Shown: positions 1-9,194 of the stretch, piece by piece
Numbering within the stretch: position 1 is the stretch's first letter
How the letters are laid out: every line of letters starts with the position of its first letter
Assembly: GCF_001612665.1 (NCBI RefSeq)
Contig: NZ_BDAX01000023.1
Span: forward strand, 1 to 64,000
DNA: 64,000 nt
Direction: 5' to 3'
DNA from: Nocardia alba NBRC 108234
Lineage (GTDB): Bacteria > Actinomycetota > Actinomycetes > Mycobacteriales > Mycobacteriaceae
Program-made: the position numbers and the translations under genes
Notes under the pieces: generated by a model
The model's input: only the letters and a program-made list of their open reading frames with translations
Databases searched by the model: none
What the model was told of the DNA's origin: nothing

Positions 1-118
1 TCCGTATGCCGGATGCCGCGTAGATATCGCTGCGCAAGGTTCGCAGAACGGCCCAGACGAACAACCAGAGCAGCAGCAGGAACCCCGCACGGGTCAATTG
101 CAGGATCAGTCCCTGCAC
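1..118 (-). CDS. fhaB: FhaB, N-terminal fragment
   Basis: Partial gene cut by the left edge; only 39 codons are visible. It starts with GTG at 118 behind a GGAGGTG Shine-Dalgarno at 126-132. The visible protein begins V-Q-G-L-I-L-Q-L-T and has one hydrophobic segment at about residues 8-27, followed by RTLRSDIYA. This matches the membrane-anchored N-terminus of FhaB (FipA), a forkhead-associated protein of the PknA/PknB pathway in Corynebacteriales. In that family fhaA lies directly upstream of fhaB, as here, with a 168-bp gap. The FHA domain itself is outside the window. The start fell below the length of most ORF callers; identity rests on the N-terminus and context. Confidence 0.85.
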   Translation of the reverse strand, partial: MQGLILQLTRAGFLLLLWLFVWAVLRTLRSDIYAASGIR

Positions 119-286
119 GGCGTTCCACCTCCTGTTCGCCCGGGTACGTCGGTACGGCAGGTGCGGGACGAACCACCCCCACCAGCGTGCTGGCTTGCGG
201 GCCCCGAGGTCGGGACCGTGCGTGTAATGGCAGCATCATAGAGCCGACCGCGTCGACTCGTGATGTGCACCGCGCAGCTTACGGGA

Positions 287-1693
287 TCAAACGATCCGGA
301 TCAGGATCTCGGAATGTCCGGCCCGGATCACGTCGCCGTCGGCGAGCTGCCAATCCTGTACCGGTGAGCCGTTGACGAGCGTTCCGTTGGTCGAACCCAG
401 GTCGGAGAGCATGGCCGTCTGGCCGTCCCAGCGCACCTCGATATGGCGACGCGACACTCCCGTGTCGGGCAGCCGGAAGTGGGCGTCCTGGCCGCGGCCG
501 ATGATGTTGGAACCCTCGCGCAGCGCGTAGGTGCGGCCGCTGCCGTCGTCGAGCTGGAGCGTGGCCGAGTAGCTCGATTGCGCGGCGGCGTAGCCCGCGC
601 CCTGCTGCTGGCCGTAGCCCTGCTGCTGCCCGTAACCGGCGGCGGGCTGGCCGTAGCCGCCCTGTTCCTCCTGGCCGTAGGCGGGCTCGGCGTAACCGGG
701 CTGCGCGCCGTAGGCCTGCTGGCCGTAGCCCTGCTGCTGGGGTTCGGCGTAGCCCTGCTGGCCGTAGCCGCCCTGCTGGTCGTAGCCCGGGTCGGCGTAG
801 CCCTGTTGGCCGTACCCACCCTGCTGGCCGTAGCCCTGCTGCTGGGGTTCGGCGTAGCCCTGCTGGCCGTAGCCGCCCTGCTGGTCGTAGCCCGGATCGG
901 CGTAACCGGACTGGCCGCCCTGTGCGCCGTACCCGCCCTGCTGGCTGTAGGCCTGTTGGCCGTAGCCGCCCTGCTGGTCGTAGCCGGGCTGTTGGCCGTA
1001 TCCGCCCTGCTGGCCGTAGCCCTGCTGCGCGGGGTCGTAGCCGTTCTGGTAATCGCCACCCTGCTGGCCGTAGGCGTCGCCGTATCCGGGCTGCGCCTCG
1101 GGCGCGCCGTAGCCACCACCACGGCCGTAATCGTCGGCCGGGTAGGGAGCCCCCTGCGCGCCGGCGGGCGGCGGTGCGTACCCGCGGTTGCGTGGATCGG
1201 ACTCCGCGGGCTCTCGGCTTGGCTCGTAGCCTGAGTTATGCGTCATGGGGCCAGCTCCTGGTTGCGGGTGTGCGGGTCGTTGTGGCGGTCCGGGGCGAGG
1301 TGGGGCCGTCCCGCGGCCGGCATCGGGGTCGACGCGGCCGCTCGCTCTGAACATTCCGGTGTGCAGCGTAGGTGATGCCTCGAACGCCACGTGTACTTCG
1401 CCGTAGGTCTGCCAGCCCTGCTCGCGGATGTAATCCTGCAGATGTTTGGCGAACGCTTTGGTTGTCAGGTCGTGATCGGCGTCGAGCTTGCCGTGATCGG
1501 TTTCGTTGATCGTGATCACGTAACTGTTCGGCGCGAGTCGGTGTCCGCCCTCCAGATCCTGGATCTGATCTGCGGCTTCCTGCTGCAGCGCGGCCTCCAC
1601 CTCCTGGGGAACCACACTGCCGCCGAACACCCTCGCGAACACGTCACCGACAGCGCCCTGCAAGCGACGTTCGAATCTCGATACGATGCCCAT
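287..1693 (-). CDS. fhaA: FhaA, DUF3662 and FHA domain protein with Tyr/Gly/Gln repeat linker
   Basis: A 468-residue signalling adaptor. Residues 1-120 (MGIVSRFERRLQ onward) form the DUF3662 domain; residues 379-468 form an FHA domain with GRG, SRRH and GSTNGT phosphothreonine-binding motifs. Known family role: docking of PknA/PknB-phosphorylated partners such as MviN in peptidoglycan control. The linker, about residues 190-370, is made of QQGGYGQQ-type repeats, much longer and more regular than a simple spacer. It contains a 105-bp tandem duplication (721 onward repeated from 826). The start at 1693 is chosen because GGGAGGG lies just upstream; a longer in-frame extension to 1765 lacks family similarity. 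Confidence 0.93.
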   Translation of the reverse strand: MGIVSRFERRLQGAVGDVFARVFGGSVVPQEVEAALQQEAADQIQDLEGGHRLAPNSYVITINETDHGKLDADHDLTTKAFAKHLQDYIREQGWQTYGEVHVAFEASPTLHTGMFRASGRVDPDAGRGTAPPRPGPPQRPAHPQPGAGPMTHNSGYEPSREPAESDPRNRGYAPPPAGAQGAPYPADDYGRGGGYGAPEAQPGYGDAYGQQGGDYQNGYDPAQQGYGQQGGYGQQPGYDQQGGYGQQAYSQQGGYGAQGGQSGYADPGYDQQGGYGQQGYAEPQQQGYGQQGGYGQQGYADPGYDQQGGYGQQGYAEPQQQGYGQQAYGAQPGYAEPAYGQEEQGGYGQPAAGYGQQQGYGQQQGAGYAAAQSSYSATLQLDDGSGRTYALREGSNIIGRGQDAHFRLPDTGVSRRHIEVRWDGQTAMLSDLGSTNGTLVNGSPVQDWQLADGDVIRAGHSEILIRIV

Positions 1694-1912
1694 CACAGCC
1701 CTCCCTTCGGTGCGCGTGTCCGCGATTCTCGACACGCTGGTTACGGCGTGTCCGGACCCGACCACGTTCCTTGCATGATATCCACGATCCTCTACCTGGG
1801 TAACTCCCGGCGGCGCCCCCCGGTTCCCACGCCGGTTTGCGCCACATCGCCGCAGGTCAGGTAATCGATTTTATTTTCGCCCGCGGGGCATGTTAGATTT
1901 TTCCAGTCGCTC

Positions 1913-1995
1913 GGGCGAGTGGCGGAATGGCAGACGCGCTGGCTTCAGGTGCCAGTGTCCGTAAGGACGTGGGGGTTCAAGTCCCCCTTCGCCCA
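1913..1995 (+). tRNA. tRNA-Leu(CAG)
   Basis: An 83-nt tRNA with a 7-bp acceptor stem (GGGCGAG paired with TTCGCCC, last pair G-T) and discriminator A. The anticodon arm is CTGGC-TTCAGGT-GCCAG, giving anticodon CAG. It has a long class II variable arm (TGTCC GTAA GGACG) and a TTCAAGT T-loop. CCA is not encoded. It lies between fhaA and a TetR gene. Confidence 0.96.
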
Positions 1996-2004
1996 CAAGA
2001 CTAA

Positions 2005-2030
2005 AGGCTCGATCCCATTGGATCGGGCCT
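2005..2030 (+). terminator. Terminator after tRNA-Leu
   Basis: An 11-bp stem (AGGCTCGATCC / GGATCGGGCCT, one G-T pair) with a CATT loop followed by TTCTGTCGTTT. It begins 10 nt after the tRNA and faces the 3' end of the convergent TetR gene, so it may serve both. Confidence 0.75.
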
Positions 2031-2046
2031 TCTGTCGTTTCCGGGG

Positions 2047-2583
2047 TCAACGACGGGCTAGGCGAAGCAGGGCGGCACGCAGATCCGGCCGAGGGGACTG
2101 TGAGTCCAACTCGAGTAGGGCGGTTTCGGCTATGGCCGCTACCAAGAGGACAGCGACGGGCAGCGCCTCGGACCAACCCATCGCCGCCAGGTCCGCGGCG
2201 AGCAGCTCCGCGGCGGCGCTGTTGCGGGCGCTCACCTCGGTGGCCAGGCCCGCGTCGGTTCTGGCCTGTACCAGGAGGCCCTTCGTCGCGGGGGCGGCCA
2301 GGCAGCCGTCGAGGTAGGCGTCGATCCCGGCCGTGAGGCGCGCTTCGCCGGGCGGCAGCTCGGCGGTCGCCACGGTGACCTGGTCGCCGAGATCGTCGTG
2401 GAAGGCACGATGCAGGGCGAGGATGTAGGACTCCCGGCTGGGCCAGTGCTGGTAGAAGCTGCCCTTGGCCATCTTGGCCTCGGCCGCGATCGCGTTGACC
2501 GAGAGCTTGCTCAGCGTCTCGGTGGCCAGTAGCTGCCTGCCCGCGTTCAACAGCGCGCGGCGCCCGGGTTCGGCGGATCTCAT
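2047..2583 (-). CDS. TetR/AcrR family transcriptional regulator
   Basis: A 178-residue one-component regulator. The N-terminal helix-turn-helix spans about residues 8-57 (SKLSVNAIAAEAKMAKGSFY), the classic TetR_N pattern ending in the GSFYQHW motif. The C-terminal ligand domain is alanine-rich and does not reveal the ligand. The start is ATG at 2583 (MRSAEPG). It diverges from the secreted-protein gene at 2699 with 115 bp between them, so that gene is a plausible target; this is inference from arrangement only. Confidence 0.85.
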   Translation of the reverse strand: MRSAEPGRRALLNAGRQLLATETLSKLSVNAIAAEAKMAKGSFYQHWPSRESYILALHRAFHDDLGDQVTVATAELPPGEARLTAGIDAYLDGCLAAPATKGLLVQARTDAGLATEVSARNSAAAELLAADLAAMGWSEALPVAVLLVAAIAETALLELDSQSPRPDLRAALLRLARR

Positions 2584-2698
2584 GGGGGCATTCCAGCACG
2601 GGTGTCGAGAAACTCGTGAGAACGGCCGGACGGTTTCGTCATCGCCTCGGTGATCGGAATGCTTCTCTCCGACCTCGAAGTCGGGTTCTATACAGATC

Positions 2699-4126
2699 GT
2701 GCTGTCTGCGATCCGCCACCGTGTTCTCGCGCCGACCCATGCCGCCGCGTGCGCCCTTCTGCTCGCGTGCGTGTGGGCGGGCCCCGCGTCGGCCGCCCCG
2801 CCGGTGACCGGTCCGCTCGCGGCCAACCCCTTCCTCGGTCCGCTCGGGACGGCGACGATGCACGGGGACGCGGGCTCCTCGGATGTGACGCCGCTGGCCG
2901 GGCCCGCCCCCGGGTCCGGTGTCACGGTGTATCCGCTCGGGGCGGCGTGCCCGACGCTGCTCGAAGGCTCGGATGGCCTGGTGGTGGGGCTGTGCACCGC
3001 CATCGCGGGGCAGACGCCGACGGTGTTCCTCTTCGATTCGGGTGCGCCGGGGCCGGTCGGTGGGGCGCTCGCTTCGTTGTCGTTGACCAAGGGGAGCTTG
3101 CTCGGCGGGGTGTACGCCTATCTCGACAACGAGGATCGGCTGGTGGTCGTCGACGGCGGGCGACGGTTGTTGCGGGTGGCGCATGGTCGTGGTGATGACG
3201 GTGTGTGGCGGTTGACCGCCACCGTGCAGGCCGACCTGAGTGGCGCGATTCCCCAGGGCGACAACGTGACCGGACTGGTTCCCGATTGGTCGGGCAATGT
3301 CTGGTTCGCGACCGGACACGGGGTGGTCGGGTTCGTGGGCCGCGACGGCGGTATCGGAACGGTCGCACTGCCGTCCGGGGAACTGGTCGCCAACAGTATT
3401 TCGTCCGCGCCGAACGGCGGTGTGGCCGTGGCGAGTACGCACGCGCTCTATGAACTGCGCGCGCGAGCCGGTGATCCCGAGATTCTTTGGCGATCGGCCT
3501 ACGATCGCGGGTCCGCGCGGAAGCCGGGTCAGCTCAGCTGGGGAACCGGCTCCACACCAACGTATTTCGGGCCGGTGCGCGGCGACGAGTATCTCGCCAT
3601 TGTCGACAACGCCGACGATCTGGTGCGCCTCATCGTGGCGCGCTCGGGTACGGGTGAGCAGGTCTGTTCCCTCCCGGTTCCCGTCGGCGGCAGTGAGAAT
3701 TCGCCGATCGGGATCGGTGCGTCGATCTTCGTCGCGAGTACCTACGGCTATCCGTATCCCACTGTTCCCGAGGGGGCGGGTCCGGCTGTGCCTGCGAGCG
3801 CGCCGTTCCGCGGCGGTCTGAGCCGGGTCGATCTCACGGCTGACGGCTGTGTCCCGGTGTGGGACAGTGAGGTCCGCAGCGCGGCCGTGCCACGACTGTC
3901 GCTCGCCGACGCGGGCATCCACACCATGCGGCGGGTCGGGCCCGACGCGACAACCCCCCTCGACGGATTCGACTATGTCGTTCTCGACCCCGCGACCGGG
4001 GCGGTACGGACCTCGATTCCGCTGCCCGGCACGCTCGCCGAAGATCCGCTGCAGATGGCCGCGCTCATCACCAGGGGTGGCGCGCTCTGGCAGGGAACGA
4101 TCACCGGCGTCGTCCGGATCGGCTGA
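2699..4126 (+). CDS. Secreted beta-propeller-like protein of unknown function
   Basis: A 475-residue protein with a signal peptide: positive N-terminus, hydrophobic core and an ASA-A cleavage site after residue 32. The mature part contains repeated units of the form 'W/VWFATGHGVVGFVGRDGGIG' and 'SGNVWFATG' typical of WD40/SMP-30-like propellers, with a few cysteines likely to form disulfides. I do not recognise a catalytic motif. The start is GTG at 2699. It is divergent from the TetR gene. Likely exported and folded outside the membrane; function unknown. Confidence 0.75.
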   Translation: MLSAIRHRVLAPTHAAACALLLACVWAGPASAAPPVTGPLAANPFLGPLGTATMHGDAGSSDVTPLAGPAPGSGVTVYPLGAACPTLLEGSDGLVVGLCTAIAGQTPTVFLFDSGAPGPVGGALASLSLTKGSLLGGVYAYLDNEDRLVVVDGGRRLLRVAHGRGDDGVWRLTATVQADLSGAIPQGDNVTGLVPDWSGNVWFATGHGVVGFVGRDGGIGTVALPSGELVANSISSAPNGGVAVASTHALYELRARAGDPEILWRSAYDRGSARKPGQLSWGTGSTPTYFGPVRGDEYLAIVDNADDLVRLIVARSGTGEQVCSLPVPVGGSENSPIGIGASIFVASTYGYPYPTVPEGAGPAVPASAPFRGGLSRVDLTADGCVPVWDSEVRSAAVPRLSLADAGIHTMRRVGPDATTPLDGFDYVVLDPATGAVRTSIPLPGTLAEDPLQMAALITRGGALWQGTITGVVRIG

Positions 4127-4926
4127 GCCGCTTCGGCGCACTGAACCCGACCTCGCGCCTGTTTCGGCGGCCGACGACCGCCGTGGCCTGCCGGTATGGC
4201 CGCTGCGCTGACCGAGTGTGCGAGGGCCCTCATTCCCGCACGAGCCGCTGGGTACTCGCAGGTGAGGCGAAGGTCACACTGCCCGTGCAACCTTGTATTC
4301 CGGATGTTCTTCTGCTGATTTCTGCCCGTTCGGCGGACCGTTCGCAACCGGTCGTTCGTCCGGTTAGAGGTGATGAATTCAGTGTTTCAGGGTGATTGCT
4401 GAGCACACATCTCGTTTGCAGCGCAGTTAACAAACTTGAGGTTTCTTTTGGCGTTTCAAGTAGGCGCCGATCGTAATTACGTTGCCGAAACCCCAGGTGA
4501 CAGCTATGACAAGGGCTCAACGTGATCCGAATCAACCTTGCTCAACATTCGCGAGCGAAGCCCTTCGCGGGTGCGCGATTCGTTATCGAAGGTTTGCTCG
4601 GAGTGAATTCTCGATGCCGCCGATCGCTCGATCCGGGGCGCGCCAGAAGTTTGCTGGAGGTGTGAAAATCGGTGCGTCCACAGACCTTTGCGGGTTCGTT
4701 ATTTTCGCCCGGACCTGCGCGTTGGGGGTTGCGTGGGCATAACGATTGTGTACAGTTGACGGTAACGCTGGCCGCAGTTCGAGCCCGACTCGCTGCGGCC
4801 AGCGGAACTCAAATGGGGGAGTTCGTCACCGTCTCTTAATCTTCCGTAGCTGCCGATTATCCGGTGCTGTCACCGCACGGTGTGCTCGGAGTTGTCGGCC
4901 GCACAAATGCACGCACAGTTGCGAAC
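4127..4926. other. 800-bp gene-free region
   Basis: Between the convergent secreted-protein and spoIIM genes. It is visibly richer in A and T than the flanks. Short open frames exist (for example 4482-4742) but show no family similarity and atypical composition for this genome. The only ordered signal is the promoter-like and hairpin cluster at 4730-4823, listed separately. Confidence 0.6.
4730..4823 (+). ncRNA. Candidate small structured RNA with promoter
   Basis: TTGCGT and TACAGT (about 4751-4756) are separated by 16 nt and resemble a housekeeping promoter. Immediately downstream lies a perfect 12-bp inverted repeat, CGCTGGCCGCAG at 4766-4777 and its complement at 4793-4804. A second hairpin, GGAACTC/GGAGTTC, ends at about 4823, and a T-containing stretch follows. 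A nine-codon frame (ATG at 4813, ending TAA) overlaps the second hairpin. This could be a small RNA, or the hairpin could be the spoIIM terminator read from the other strand. Confidence 0.35.
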
Positions 4927-5964
4927 TCACGCCCGGTCGAGCGCCTTCGCGGGCGGCATCAGCCACCGATCGGCCGGATCCGCCGACTGGACCGGTACCA
5001 CCACGGCGGTGGCATCTTGTTCCTCGGCCACTCGCCTGCCGATCCCGAAGACGTAGTAGAGGAACGCCCCCTCGGCCACGAACCCCAGCGCGATCCGCAC
5101 CGGCACGGGCAGCGTGCTCGGTGTCACGAATCCCTCCAGCAGGCCGCACACCAACAGCACGCCCACCAGCCCGAGTGCCACCGTCGCGGTCGCACGCCCC
5201 TGTCGTGCCATCGCGGCGGCCCGGCTGCGATGGCCGGGGTCGACCAGCGTCCACCCGAGCTTCAACCCCACCCCACCCGCGACGAACAGCGCGGTGAGCT
5301 CCAGCGTGCCGTGCGGCAGGATGAAGCCGAAGAACGAATCCAGCCGCCCCGCCTCGGCCATCAATCCACCGGTTATCCCCAGGTTCAGCGCATTCATGAA
5401 CAGTGCGTACACAGCCGGCAGGATCAGGACGCCGGTGAACAGCGCGATCGCCGAGACCAGCGAATTGTGTGTCCACACCTTGGCGGCGAAGGCCTCGTTG
5501 GGGTGCACGGAGTAGTACGACTCGAACGAACCTCCAGGTCCGGTGACATTCGACAGATCTCCGTCGGGTATCCCCAGCGCGTCGCGGGCCGCGGCCGAAC
5601 GATCCACGAGTACGGCGATCACGCCCGCCACGGCCAGGCAGATCGCCGTTGTCCCCAGCCACCACGGCCAGGCTCTGTACACAGCCGCGGGAAAGTGCCG
5701 GGTGAAGAACCGGCCCACTTCACGCCATGGCTGCGACCGCGCCGCCAGTACCCGCCCACGGGCCCGCGCCAGCAGCGCGCTCAGCCGGCCGACGAGCTCC
5801 GGATCCGGCTGGTGTCCCTGCAATCCGGCCAGCTGCTGCGAGGTGGACCGGTACAACCGGACCAACTCGTCGGCCTCCGCGCCGGAGAGTTTGCGCTGGC
5901 GCACCAGCTGATCGAGCCGATACCACGACCGTTGACGTGCCCAGCTGTAGGCATCGGTGTCCAT
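4927..5964 (-). CDS. Stage II sporulation protein M-like membrane protein
   Basis: A 345-residue integral membrane protein with a soluble N-terminal helical region (about residues 1-95) and roughly five to six hydrophobic segments after residue 100. It belongs to the SpoIIM (DUF95) family; in non-sporulating actinobacteria its role is not established. It is divergent from the RDD gene (18 bp apart), an arrangement shared with Rv3694c/Rv3695 of M. tuberculosis. This links it to the MoxR/DUF58 locus across the next intergenic region. Start ATG at 5964. Confidence 0.85.
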   Translation of the reverse strand: MDTDAYSWARQRSWYRLDQLVRQRKLSGAEADELVRLYRSTSQQLAGLQGHQPDPELVGRLSALLARARGRVLAARSQPWREVGRFFTRHFPAAVYRAWPWWLGTTAICLAVAGVIAVLVDRSAAARDALGIPDGDLSNVTGPGGSFESYYSVHPNEAFAAKVWTHNSLVSAIALFTGVLILPAVYALFMNALNLGITGGLMAEAGRLDSFFGFILPHGTLELTALFVAGGVGLKLGWTLVDPGHRSRAAAMARQGRATATVALGLVGVLLVCGLLEGFVTPSTLPVPVRIALGFVAEGAFLYYVFGIGRRVAEEQDATAVVVPVQSADPADRWLMPPAKALDRA

Positions 5965-5982
5965 ATCGGGAATGCTAGCCAC

Positions 5983-6729
5983 ATGGCTGAATTCACCACC
6001 GGCGAAGCGGTGGCGCTCGAGCTCCCCATCGCGCGTATCCCCAGCCGTGCCGGCGCTTTTCTGCTCGACCTGATGCTCCAGCTCGCTCTCGCCGCGACGC
6101 TGGGATACCTCTTGGTGCTCATGATGTTGGCCACCGACGCCGACTCCGCCTGGTTCTCGGTGACGGCGGTCATCACGCTGGTGGCCGTGCTGATCGCCTA
6201 CCCGGTGGTCAGCGAAACCGTCTCGCGTGGCCGGTCGCTGGGCAAGCTGGCGTTCGGTTTGCGCGTCGTGCGGGCCGACGCGGGGCCGATCGACTTCCGG
6301 CACGCGCTCACCCGGGGCCTCGCGGGGGCGATTGTGGATTTCTGGATGCTCGGTGCGTTCGGCGCGGTCGCGGTTGTCACCTCGCTGTGCTCGCGCGAGG
6401 GCAGGCGGGTGGGCGATGTGCTCGCCGGAACGGTAGTTGTGCACACCCGCCCAACAATGCCGGTGCCGTCGCTCGCGGTGGCTCCCCCGTGGTTGGCCGG
6501 TTGGTCGGCACAGCTGGATCCGAGCGGGATCTCCGACGAACTCGCCGCGGCGGCCCGCCGGTATCTGACCAGGCTGCCCACGCTGACGCCGCCCACACAG
6601 CACTATCTGGGCACGCGGCTCGTCGAGGCCATGTGCGCTGCGCTGCGCTGCCCGGCACCCGTCGGCTACCCGCCCTATCACGTGCTCGGCGCGATTCTCG
6701 CTCGGCGACAGCAGCTTTCACGGGTGTAA
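5983..6729 (+). CDS. RDD family membrane protein
   Basis: A 248-residue protein carrying an RDD domain: RAGAFLLDLMLQLALA (the R-D pair that names the family) in the first helix, then SRGRSLGKLAFGLRVV, and three to four membrane helices up to about residue 150. The last 90 residues are soluble. A TGGTCAGC-type upstream region is absent; the start ATG at 5983 is the only one fitting the family N-terminus. It is convergent with the DUF58-MoxR operon and separated from it by a DnaA-box-rich spacer. Confidence 0.88.
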   Translation: MAEFTTGEAVALELPIARIPSRAGAFLLDLMLQLALAATLGYLLVLMMLATDADSAWFSVTAVITLVAVLIAYPVVSETVSRGRSLGKLAFGLRVVRADAGPIDFRHALTRGLAGAIVDFWMLGAFGAVAVVTSLCSREGRRVGDVLAGTVVVHTRPTMPVPSLAVAPPWLAGWSAQLDPSGISDELAAAARRYLTRLPTLTPPTQHYLGTRLVEAMCAALRCPAPVGYPPYHVLGAILARRQQLSRV

Positions 6730-6730
6730 C

Positions 6731-6869
6731 TCCACAGCCTGTGGATGAATCGGCTGTGGATGAATCAGGTTGTGCGGCAGCCCACCTGTGCACAGAACAC
6801 CTGTGGATGAAACTGTTGGTGGGTCGGTGGATGAACTGTGAGTACCGGTGGAAACTGCGGTTATCCACA
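6731..6869. promoter_or_regulatory. Cluster of DnaA-box-like sites
   Basis: A 178-bp spacer between convergent genes holds three exact TGTGGATGA copies (6740-6748, 6755-6763, 6802-6810; the reverse complement TCATCCACA differs by one base from the DnaA box). It also has one near copy GGTGGATGA (6826-6834) and one perfect TTATCCACA (6861-6869). TCCACAG-C-CTGTGGA at 6731-6745 is palindromic, and a 15-bp unit CTGTGGATGAATCRG is tandemly repeated at 6739-6768. No dnaA or dnaN is adjacent, so this is not oriC; a DnaA-titration or reactivation site is possible. Confidence 0.55.
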
Positions 6870-6907
6870 ACCAGGTGCGATTGTGCGCAACTCGCGATGT
6901 CCGTCGA

Positions 6908-8194
6908 TCACAGCGAGCCGGACTGCTTCAGTTCGAGGTATTCGTCGGCCAGCGCCTCCGGTAGGCGATCGGGGGCGGCGGACACCACGTCCACACCGCG
7001 CCGCCGCAGCGATTCCCGCACGAGAGCGCGTTCGGCCAGCACGGTTTCGGCGGCGGCCGCCAGATAGACCTGTGAGCGATCGCCCGCCGCCGCGGCGATA
7101 TCGGGATCGGTGACCGAGACGATCAGCACCCGATGCCGCCGCGTGAGCGTCGGCAGCGCGGGCAACAGGTGCTCGGTGACGGTCGGCCCGTCCAGACTGG
7201 TGAACCACACGATCAACGCTCGACGGCGAACCCGCGAGAGCACGGTACGCACCAGCCCGTCGGTGTCGGTGTCCACCAGCTGTGGACCGACCCCGGCGAG
7301 GGTGTGCATAAGTTTCACCGGCAGCTGAGTGCCGCCGACGCCGCTCACTTCCGCGCGCACCAGACGGTCGTAGGCCAGCAGATCCACCGTGTCGCCCGCG
7401 GCCGCGGCCAGGCTCCCGAGCAGCAGCGCCGCTTCGATCGCGCTGTCGAGCCGCGTGCCCTCGCCGACCCGACCCGCGCCGGCGCGCCCGGTATCCAAGA
7501 CCATCAGCATGTGCCGGTTGCGTTCGGGCCGCCAGGTCCGCACCAGGACGTCGTTCGCGCGCGCGGTGGCCCGCCAGTCGATGCTGCGCACGTCATCGCC
7601 GGCCACGTACTCGCGGAACGAGTCGAACTCGGTGCCCTGTCCGCGCGTATTCGCGACATTGCGTCCTTCGAGATGATGCAGCCGCTTCACCTTCGAGCGC
7701 AGCAGTCGCTCACTGCGAAACGCGGGCAGCGCGCGCACCCGGGCAGGTACCTCGACGCGGCTCTGCCGTCCGGCCAGCCCGAGCGGTCCGAGCAGCCGCA
7801 GCGTCACCGGGCCCGCCACGCGATCACCGCGGTAGGTAGGAGTAAGGCTGGTGCGCAAGCGAATTCGGGTATGCGGGGCCAGCTCGATGCGGTGACCACC
7901 GACGTCGGCGCGCGCGCTGTCGGGCCAGGCGTCCCACAGCAGGCCGCGCACGACGGACGTGCCGATATTGGTGACAGCCAGCTCCACCTCGGTGCCGCGA
8001 CCGAGCCGAACCACCGTCAACGGTGCGCGGGTCAGCGCGAGCGAATCCGTTCGCGCGGTGAGCGCGAAATCGGTCAGTAGCAGCGCCGCCAGCACCGCGC
8101 AGGCGCCGAGCACGCCCACCCACGTCGGTACCACGAACATCACCACCGCCGCCGCGATCGTGGCGAGCAGCGCGAACCGGCCTGTGACCACCAC
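6908..8194 (-). CDS. DUF58 domain protein
   Basis: A 428-residue protein with two hydrophobic N-terminal helices and a DUF58 domain. The signature GTEFDSFREYVAGDDVRSIDW is present (about residue 195), followed by a VWA-like fold with LDTGRAG. DUF58 proteins sit with MoxR ATPases and are thought to help assemble or activate surface complexes. The GTG start at 8194 lies four bases after the moxR stop, so the genes are translationally coupled. Downstream end meets the DnaA-box spacer. Confidence 0.9.
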   Translation of the reverse strand: MVVTGRFALLATIAAAVVMFVVPTWVGVLGACAVLAALLLTDFALTARTDSLALTRAPLTVVRLGRGTEVELAVTNIGTSVVRGLLWDAWPDSARADVGGHRIELAPHTRIRLRTSLTPTYRGDRVAGPVTLRLLGPLGLAGRQSRVEVPARVRALPAFRSERLLRSKVKRLHHLEGRNVANTRGQGTEFDSFREYVAGDDVRSIDWRATARANDVLVRTWRPERNRHMLMVLDTGRAGAGRVGEGTRLDSAIEAALLLGSLAAAAGDTVDLLAYDRLVRAEVSGVGGTQLPVKLMHTLAGVGPQLVDTDTDGLVRTVLSRVRRRALIVWFTSLDGPTVTEHLLPALPTLTRRHRVLIVSVTDPDIAAAAGDRSQVYLAAAAETVLAERALVRESLRRRGVDVVSAAPDRLPEALADEYLELKQSGSL

Positions 8195-8198
8195 GTCG

Positions 8199-9190
<992 letters not shown>

Positions 9191-9194
<4 letters not shown>

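Noticed and set aside
2699..2860. Gene start alternatives of the secreted protein
   Set aside because: Later starts would remove the clear signal peptide.
6731..6869. oriC
   Set aside because: DnaA-like boxes but no dnaA, dnaN or AT-rich unwinding region; treated as an accessory DnaA site instead.
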